Shown in pieces: positions 9,494 through 16,008 of a DNA stretch of 64,000 nt. A program made the translations under genes and the position numbers. Positions within the stretch are counted from its first letter, which is position 1. Each line of letters starts with the position of its first letter. The notes beneath the pieces are model-generated. The model was not told the origin of the DNA and did not search any database. It was given only the letters and a program-made list of their open reading frames with translations. The DNA is from Hyphomicrobiales bacterium (GTDB lineage Bacteria; Pseudomonadota; Alphaproteobacteria; Rhizobiales; Rhizobiaceae). The stretch spans positions 62,001 through 126,000 of the forward strand of contig QEVK01000019.1 of NCBI GenBank assembly GCA_003577315.1. Direction: 5' to 3'.

Positions 9494-10738
9494 ATGACCG
9501 CCGAGGCGACAGTCCGCAACGAAACGGCCCCCGACGAAACGGCCCCCGACGAAACGGCGAAGAGGAACATCCTCGTCCTGACCGCGGCGCAGGCGCTCGG
9601 CGCGGCGAGCCCGCCGATCATCATCTCGCTCGGCGGCATCGTCGGCCAGACGCTGTCCTCGACGCCGGCGCTGGCGACGCTGCCGGTCAGCCTCTACAAT
9701 CTCGGCCTGGCGCTGGGCACGGTCCCGGCGGCGATGGTGATGCGGCGCATGGGCCGGCGCACCGGCTACCTGATCGGCGCGACCATCGGCGTCTTCTCCG
9801 GCCTGGTCGCCACGCTCGGCATCGTGGGCGCGGCCTTCGTCGTCTTCTGCCTCGGCACCTTCATGGCCGGCTTCTACGGCGCCTATGTCCAGAGCTACCG
9901 CTTCGCGGCGGCCGACGCCGCCACCGGGCCGCTCAAGGCCAAGGCGATCTCCTGGGTGATGATCGGCGGGCTGGCGGCGGCCGTCATCGGGCCGCAGCTC
10001 GTCATCTGGACGCGCGACGCGCTGCCGGCCGCGCCGTTCGCCGGCAGCTTCCTCAGCCAGGCGGCGCTGGCGCTCCTGGCGCTGCCGGTGCTGATGCTGT
10101 TGCGCGCGCCGAAGCCGGCCGCGCCGGCCGCGGCCGCGCAGCCGGGCGGCGGCAGGCCGCTGGCCGAGATCATGCGCACGCCGCGCTTCATCCTCGCCGT
10201 GGCCGCCGGCGTCGTCTCCTACGGGCTGATGAGCTTCGTCATGACGGCGGCGCCCATGGCCATGGTCGGCTGCGGCTTCACCATCGGCGAGGCCGCCCTC
10301 GGCATCCAGTGGCACGTGCTTGCCATGTTCGCGCCGAGCTTCTTCACCGGCAACCTGATCGCCCGCTTCGGCAAGGAGAAGATCACCGCGCTCGGCCTCG
10401 TGCTGATCGCGGCCTCGGGCGCGGTGGCGCTGTCGGGCCTCGACCTGGAGCATTTCTTCGTCTCGCTGATCCTGCTCGGCGTCGGCTGGAACTTCGGCTT
10501 CATCGGCGCAACCGCCATGATCACCGACTGCCACACGCCGCAGGAGCGGGGCAAGGTGCAGGGCGCCAACGACTTCATGGTGTTCGGCACGGTCGCGGCC
10601 GCCTCGTTCTTCTCGGGCTCGCTGCTCAACGCCTCGGGCTGGGCGGCGGTCAACTGGATGATCTTTCCCATCGTCGCTCTCGTGCTGGTGCCGCTGCTGT
10701 GGCGGGCGGCGCGGCCGCGCCCGGCCGGCGCGGCCTGA
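9494..10738 (+). CDS. MFS transporter in the BigR locus
   Basis: The protein of 414 residues has about twelve hydrophobic segments and the MFS loop 2-3 signature (MRRMGRRTGYLIGA near residues 75-88), with a central basic/Ala-Pro loop near residues 200-225. It lies 86 nt downstream of bigR on the same strand, so it probably shares the bigR promoter. The substrate is unknown; sulfite or another sulfur-compound exporter would suit the locus, but the sequence does not show this. The N-terminus carries an imperfect PDETA repeat coded by a 15-bp tandem unit (9518-9556), giving NETAPDETAPDETAK before the first helix. A spacing-compatible GAGG precedes the ATG. Confidence 0.82.
   Translation: MTAEATVRNETAPDETAPDETAKRNILVLTAAQALGAASPPIIISLGGIVGQTLSSTPALATLPVSLYNLGLALGTVPAAMVMRRMGRRTGYLIGATIGVFSGLVATLGIVGAAFVVFCLGTFMAGFYGAYVQSYRFAAADAATGPLKAKAISWVMIGGLAAAVIGPQLVIWTRDALPAAPFAGSFLSQAALALLALPVLMLLRAPKPAAPAAAAQPGGGRPLAEIMRTPRFILAVAAGVVSYGLMSFVMTAAPMAMVGCGFTIGEAALGIQWHVLAMFAPSFFTGNLIARFGKEKITALGLVLIAASGAVALSGLDLEHFFVSLILLGVGWNFGFIGATAMITDCHTPQERGKVQGANDFMVFGTVAAASFFSGSLLNASGWAAVNWMIFPIVALVLVPLLWRAARPRPAGAA
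9518..9556 (+). repeat. 15-bp tandem repeat in the MFS gene N-terminus
   Basis: About 2.6 copies of a GACGAAACGGCCCCC unit code for consecutive PDETA pentapeptides in the cytoplasmic tail of the MFS protein. A unit of five codons keeps the frame when copy number changes. No function is evident. Confidence 0.7.
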
Positions 10739-10842
10739 CGCGGCGCGCCCTATCCCTGCGGGCCGGCGGCCGGGGAAAGAGCCCGCCCGCCGCCCGCTCC
10801 GGCTGCAAGGGGCATGCGGCGCGGAAAGACGCGCGGGGTGTC

Positions 10843-10885
10843 TTGCAATTATCTACGTATCTTCGTATATAGGTATATACAGTCA
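10843..10885 (+). promoter_or_regulatory. Promoter and candidate BigR operator before the DUF2892-RND genes
   Basis: TTGCAA (10843-10848), a 17-bp spacer and TATATA (10866-10871) make a good promoter in an AT-rich island within otherwise GC-rich DNA. Directly downstream, GTATATACAGTCA (10873-10885) is the exact reverse complement of the 13-mer at 9052-9064. A repressor bound here would cover the transcription start. This ties the efflux genes to the same regulator as trxC-sqr. Confidence 0.6.
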
Positions 10886-10902
10886 TTTTGCAGGAGATAC
10901 AG

Positions 10903-11103
10903 ATGACCCTCGAACGTTCCGTCCTTGCCTTTGCCGGCTTCATGGTGCTCGTTTCCGTGGCGCTGACCGTATGGGTGTCGCCGTATTTCGTGTGGCTGAC
11001 CGTGTTCGTCGGCTTCAACATGTTCCAGTCGGCCTTCACCGGCTTCTGCCCGGCGGCGGGCGTGTTGAAGCGCCTCGGCTTCAAGCCCGCCTGCTCCGTC
11101 TGA
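10903..11103 (+). CDS. DUF2892 (YgaP-type transmembrane domain) protein
   Basis: A 66-residue protein with two hydrophobic helices (about residues 8-25 and 28-45) followed by the FTGFCPAAGVLKRLGFKPAC tail. This is the DUF2892 fold that forms the membrane part of the rhodanese YgaP; here there is no rhodanese domain. Two cysteines near the C-terminus (C50 and C64 by count) could handle sulfane sulfur. The ATG at 10903 has a CAGGAGA ribosome site; an upstream TTG at 10888 lies before that site and is unlikely. It is the first gene of an operon with an RND adaptor and permease, behind the second BigR-type promoter. Confidence 0.85.
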   Translation: MTLERSVLAFAGFMVLVSVALTVWVSPYFVWLTVFVGFNMFQSAFTGFCPAAGVLKRLGFKPACSV

Positions 11104-11120
11104 CCCGAAAGAAAGCCGCC

Positions 11121-12086
11121 ATGCGCATCGCTGTCCTCGCCGCCGCGCTCGCGGCGGCCGCCCCGGCTCTTGCCGCCGAAACCCTCGTGCTGGCGCCTGA
11201 GACCGTGCCCGAATGGAAGGCCGTCTACGGCCGCGTCGAGGCGCGCGACCTCGTGCCGGCCCGCGCCCGCATCGGCGGCACCGTCGTCGAGCTGCTGGTC
11301 TCCGAGGGCGATACGGTCGAGGCCGGCCAGCGCATCGCCGTGGTGCGCGACGACAAGATCGCCTTCCAGATCGCCGCCTTCGACGCGCAGCTCAGGGCGC
11401 TCCAGGCCCAGCTCGAGAAGGCCGAGGCCGAGCTTTCCCGCGGCGCCTCGCTGGTCGAGCGCGGCGTCATCACCGCCCAGCGGCTGGAGCAGCTTCGCAC
11501 CGACGTCGAGGTGACGCAGAACCAGATCGCCGCTACCGAGGCGCAGCGCTCGGTCGTCGTCCAGCAGGGCGAGGAGGGCGCGGTGCTGGCGCCGGCCTCC
11601 GGCCGCGTGCTCACCGTGCCGGTGACGCGCGGCGCCGTCATCATGGCCGGCGAGCCCGCCGCCACCATCGGCGGCGGCGGCTTCTTCCTGCGGCTGGCCA
11701 TTCCCGAGCGCCATGCCGGCGACCTGAAGGAGGGCGCGCAGATCCGCATCGCCGCCGCCGGGGCGCAAACGCAGGGCCGGCTCGCCAGGATCTATCCGCA
11801 GATCGAGAACGGCCGCGTCGTCGCCGACGTCGAGGTCGACAGGCTCGACCACGCCTTCGTCGACGCCCGCGTGCCGGTCGAGGTGCCGGTCGGCAGCCGC
11901 GAGGCGCTGCTGGTGCCGCGCGCCGCGATCTCCATCCGCTCCGGCCTCGATTTCGTGCGCGTCGCCACCGATGCCGGAGAGGTCGAGCGCGCCGTGGTTC
12001 CCGGCGAGACCGTCCTGCGCGACGGCGCAGCCTTCGTCGAAATCCTGACCGGCCTCGTCGCCGGCGAAACCGTCGTCGTGCCGTAA
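11121..12086 (+). CDS. RND efflux periplasmic adaptor subunit (HlyD/AcrA family)
   Basis: The 321-residue protein starts with a signal peptide (MRIAVLAAALAAAAPALAAE). It has a split biotinyl-lipoyl domain (GTVVELLVSEGDTVEAGQRIAVV ... GRVLTVPVTRGAVIMAGEPAATI), a helical hairpin between them (about residues 75-150, QAQLEKAEAELSRGASLVERGVITAQRLEQLR) and a C-terminal beta-barrel/membrane-proximal domain. It would bridge an inner-membrane RND pump to an outer-membrane channel. It begins 17 nt after DUF2892, and its TAA stop overlaps the permease ATG (TAATG). The adaptor itself looks intact although its partner permease is disrupted. Confidence 0.88.
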   Translation: MRIAVLAAALAAAAPALAAETLVLAPETVPEWKAVYGRVEARDLVPARARIGGTVVELLVSEGDTVEAGQRIAVVRDDKIAFQIAAFDAQLRALQAQLEKAEAELSRGASLVERGVITAQRLEQLRTDVEVTQNQIAATEAQRSVVVQQGEEGAVLAPASGRVLTVPVTRGAVIMAGEPAATIGGGGFFLRLAIPERHAGDLKEGAQIRIAAAGAQTQGRLARIYPQIENGRVVADVEVDRLDHAFVDARVPVEVPVGSREALLVPRAAISIRSGLDFVRVATDAGEVERAVVPGETVLRDGAAFVEILTGLVAGETVVVP

Positions 12087-15000
12087 TGTCCTCCTCGTCC
12101 CACGGTTCCGGCCCCCAGGGCCTCGGCATCGCCGGCGCTCTCACGCGCGCCTTCATCACCTCGCCGCTGACGCCGCTGTTCCTCATCGCCGCCTTCGCCT
12201 TCGGCCTGGTGGCGCTGTCGGCGCTGCCGCGCGAGGAGGAGCCGCAGATCTCGGTGCCGATGGTCGACATCGCCGTGCGCGCCGACGGGCTGAAGGCGCA
12301 GGACGCCGTCAAGCTCGTCACCGAGCCGCTGGAGATCATCGTCAAGGGCATCGACGGGGTCGAGCACGTCTATTCCCAGACCGCCGACGACCAGGTGCTG
12401 GTGACGGCGCGCTTCCTCGTCGGCACCCCGGCCGACACCGCCGTGCTGCGCGTCCACGACAAGCTGCGCGCCAACATGGACCGCATCCCCGTCGGCATCC
12501 CCGAGCCGCAGATCATCGGCCGCGGCATCGACGACGTCGCCATCGTGGCGCTGACGCTGACGCCCGGGCCGCAGGCGGCCGGCGGCATCGGCCCCAACGA
12601 CCTGACGCGGGTGGCGCGGGAGCTGAAGGCCGAGATCGCCAAGATCGAGGATGTCGGCATCTCCTATCTGGTCGGGGCGGTGGACGAGACGATCCGCATC
12701 GCGCCCGATCCGGCCAGGCTCGCGCTCTACGGCGTCACGCTGCAGCAGCTCGCCGGCAAGGTGCAGGGCGCCAACCGCGCCTTCCCCACGGCGCGCGTGC
12801 GCGACGGCGGCGAGCAGATCGTGCTGGCGGCCGGCGAGACGCTCGCCGCGCCCGCGGCCATCGGCAACCTGCTCATCACCTCGCGCGACGGCCGCCCGGT
12901 CTATGTCCGCGACGTCGCCACGGTCGGGTTCGCCGCCGATGTCGGCGAGGCGCTGGTCTCGACGGTGACGGCCGAGCAGGGTCGCGTGCCGGCGGTGACG
13001 CTGGCGGTGGCCAAGCGCGCCGGCTCCAACGCCGTCACCGTCGCCGACACCATCCTCCATCGCGTCGGGGAGCTGAAGGGCTCGCTGATCCCGGACGAGA
13101 TCGCGGTCGAGGTGACGCGCGACTACGGCGAGACCGCCAACGAGAAGGCCAACGAGCTCCTGTTCCATCTCGGCCTCGCCACCGTCTCGATCATCCTTCT
13201 GGTCTGGTTCACCATCGGCCGCCGCGAGGCGGTGGTGATGGCCGTGGTCATCCCCGTCACCATCCTGCTCACCCTGTTCGCCTCCTGGGCGATGGGCTAC
13301 ACGCTGAACCGCGTCTCGCTGTTCGCGCTGATCTTCTCCATCGGCATCCTGGTCGACGACGCCATCGTCGTCATCGAGAACATCGCCCGCCACTGGGCCA
13401 TGGGCGACGGCCGCGACCGCCGGCAGGCGGCGATCGAGGCGGTGGCCGAGGTCGGCAACCCGACCATCGTGGCCACCCTCACCGTCGTGGCCGCACTCCT
13501 GCCGATGCTGTTCGTGTCGGGCATGATGGGGCCCTATATGAGCCCGATTCCCGCCAACGCCTCCGCCGCGATGGTCTTCTCCTTCTTCGTCGCGGTGATG
13601 GTCACGCCGTGGCTGATGCTCAAGGTCGCCGGCAAGGCGCCGGTTCACGCCCATGGCGGCCATGGCGACGCCCATGGCGGCGTGCTCGGGCGCATCTATG
13701 TCGCGGCGGCGCGGCCGGTCCTCGCCTCGAAGGCGCGGAGCTGGGGCTTCCTCGCCGCCGTCGGCGCGCTGACGCTGGGGTCGCTGGCGCTGTTCTACAC
13801 CAAGGACGTGACGGTGAAGCTGCTTCCCTTCGACAACAAGTCGGAGCTTGCCGTCACCATCGACCTGCCGGAAGGCTCCCCGGTCGAGGCGACCGACGCG
13901 GTGGCGCAGCAGATAGCCGCCATCGTGCTCGGGCTCGACGAGGTCCGCTCCGTCCAGACCCATGCGGGCGCCGCCGCGCCCTTCAACTTCAACGGGCTGG
14001 TGCGCCACTACTTCCACCGCACCGAGCCGCAGATGGGCGAGGTGGCGATCAACCTGAAGCCGAAGGCCGAGCGGTCGCGCGCCAGCCACGACATCGCGCT
14101 CGACATCCGCCGGCGCATCGCGGCCGCCGCGACGCCGCAGGGCACGGTGCTCAAGGTGGTCGAGCCGCCGCCCGGCCCGCCGGTGATGGCGACGCTGCTC
14201 GCCGAGATCTACGGGCCCGACGCCGAGACCCGCCGCGCGGTGGCCGGAAAGGTGGAGGCCGCGTTCCGCTCCGTGCCCTACATCGTCGACGTCGACAATT
14301 CCTACGGCACGGCCGCGCGCCGGCTGCGGGCGACGGTCTCGACCGACGACCTCGAGTTCTTCCGGGTCGAGGAGGGCGACGTGCTCGACACCATCGCCGT
14401 CCTCAACGGCGGCATGACGGTGGGCTACTCGCATCGCGGCGAGGGCCGCCCGCCGATCCCGATCCGCATCGAGCGGCCGAAGTCCGAGCGCCGGCTCGAC
14501 GAGCGCTTCCTGACGACGCCGATCCCGGCCAACGTGCTGCCGGGCGACCGCGGCGTGGTCGAGCTGGGCGACGTGGTGCGCGTGGCCGAGGAGCGGGCCT
14601 CGCTGCCGGTCTTCCGCCGCAACGGCCGCGCCGCCGAGATGGTGACGGCCGAGCTCGCCGGCGAGTTCGAGGCCCCGCTCTACGGCATGATCGCCGTGCA
14701 GGCCGCCATCGACGCGCAGGACTGGACCGGCCTCGAAAAGCCGGCGATCTCGCTCCACGGCCAGCCGCAGGACGAGCGCGCGCCGACGCTTCTGTGGGAC
14801 GGCGAGTGGGAGGTGACGTGGGTGACGTTCCGCGACATGGGCGCGGCCTTCATGGTGGCGCTGCTGGGCATCTACATCCTCGTCGTCGCCCAGTTCGGCT
14901 CGTTCAAGGTGCCGCTGGTCATCCTGACGCCGATCCCGCTGACCTTCATCGGCATCCTCGGCGGCGATGATCGGCTTCATCGCGCTCGCCGGCATCATCG

Positions 15001-15263
15001 TGCGCAACTCGATCCTGCTGGTCGACTTCATCCGCCACACCGATCCGGCGGGGCGGACGCTGACGGAGATCCTGATCGAGGCCGGCTCGATCCGCTTCAA
15101 GCCGATCCTGCTCACCGCGCTCGCGGCCATGATCGGCGCCGCCGTCATCCTCGCCGACCCGATCTTCCAGGGCCTGGCGATCTCGCTCCTGTTCGGGCTC
15201 GCCTCCTCGACGCTGCTGACCGTGCTCGTCATCCCCGCCATCTACCGCGTCCTGCGCAGCTGA
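12086..15263 (+). pseudogene. RND efflux permease, frame broken by an apparent 35-nt deletion near the C-terminus
   Basis: An AcrB-like inner-membrane proton/drug antiporter. Frame one runs from the ATG at 12086 through the first membrane domain (FSIGILVDDAIVVIENIARHWAMGDGRDRRQAAIEA), periplasmic domains and the start of the last helix block (VILTPIPLTFIGILGG, to 14965). The homologous continuation, MIGFIALAGIIVRNSILLVDFIR to VLRS, appears only in another frame at 14967-15263. RND permeases normally have about 12 residues here (roughly HWLFGAPFTATS) that are absent. Losing 36 minus 1 nt explains both the gap and the shift. Read straight through, frame one gives a nonsense tail to 15316. Protein lacking the last helices should not work. 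A His-rich loop (VHAHGGHGDAHGG) lies mid-protein. An assembly error is the main alternative. Confidence 0.8.
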
Positions 15264-15359
15264 GGCGCCGGCACTTCCGCTCCGGGGGCTTGGCGAAACG
15301 CCGCGCTTACGGTTAACTGGAGCGGGTCCCCTTTGGAGGAAGGGGGTGGAGGTGCAGGG

Positions 15360-15749
15360 TTGGCTATCGATATCCTGATCGCCGAGGACGAGCCGAGCAT
15401 CCTCGAGGCTCTGACGTTCGTCCTGGGCAGGGCAGGCTGGAGCGTGCGCACGGTCACCGACGGCGAGGCGGTGATAGGCGCCGTGCGGCGCGAGGAGCCG
15501 CGCGTGCTGGTGCTCGACATCATGCTGCCCAAGCGCTCGGGCTTCGAGGTGCTGAAGCAGATCCGCGCCAACGCGGCGACGCGGGCGCTGCCCGTGCTCG
15601 TGCTCACCGCCAAGGGCCAGCAGCAGGACCGCCAGATCGCCGAGGAGCTGGGCGCCGACTCCTTCGTCACCAAACCCTACGCCAATGCCGACGTCGTCGA
15701 CGCGGTGCGCGCCCTGCTCGGCAAGCCGGCGGCGCTCGAGCGGCAATGA
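15360..15749 (+). CDS. Single-domain response regulator (CheY-like receiver)
   Basis: About 129 residues forming a receiver domain and nothing else. The acidic pocket EDE lies near residue 9, the phosphoacceptor is D53 (VLVLDIMLPKRSG), the conserved Thr is in LVLTAKG and the Lys in FVTKPYA. I chose the TTG at 15360 because a GGAGGT site ends 6 nt upstream; the longer frame from 15333 would include that site. With no output domain it must act by protein contact or as a phosphorelay intermediate. It lies just upstream of a small membrane protein and a symporter/histidine kinase on the same strand, which is its likely phosphodonor. Confidence 0.85.
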   Translation: MAIDILIAEDEPSILEALTFVLGRAGWSVRTVTDGEAVIGAVRREEPRVLVLDIMLPKRSGFEVLKQIRANAATRALPVLVLTAKGQQQDRQIAEELGADSFVTKPYANADVVDAVRALLGKPAALERQ

Positions 15750-15771
15750 CCGGCCCGGCGACGGTGACGCC

Positions 15772-16008
15772 ATGACCCGCCGCAAGCTCGTCGCCGCCGC
15801 GCTGTTCCTCACCGCCTTCGGCGCGCTCGCCTACCTGCCGCCGCTGGTGCTGCTGTTCCGCCTCGACATCCGGATCATGGGCGTGCCGATCGAGACGGTC
15901 TACGTCTTCGCGCTGTGGGTGGCGCTGGTGGCGGGCGCGTGCTGGTTCAGCCGCGTGCTGCCCGACGACCGGCCGCCGCCGGAGCGCAAGCCGGAGGCCG
16001 GGCGATGA
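15772..16008 (+). CDS. Small two-helix membrane protein preceding the symporter-kinase
   Basis: A 78-residue protein with two hydrophobic segments (about residues 7-28, VAAALFLTAFGALAYLPPLVLLF, and 37-58, PIETVYVFALWVALVAGACWF) and a charged, proline-rich C-terminal tail. It resembles in size and position the small accessory subunits (DUF485, DUF3311, CbrX types) encoded before sodium:solute symporters. Its stop overlaps the start of the next gene by four bases (ATGA), so the two are translationally coupled and probably form one membrane complex. The exact family is not assigned. Confidence 0.75.
   Translation: MTRRKLVAAALFLTAFGALAYLPPLVLLFRLDIRIMGVPIETVYVFALWVALVAGACWFSRVLPDDRPPPERKPEAGR

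Noticed and set aside
14960-14975. Programmed ribosomal frameshift as an explanation for the split RND permease
   Set aside because: There is no slippery heptamer, and conserved residues are missing at the junction, which frameshifting cannot restore. A deletion fits better.
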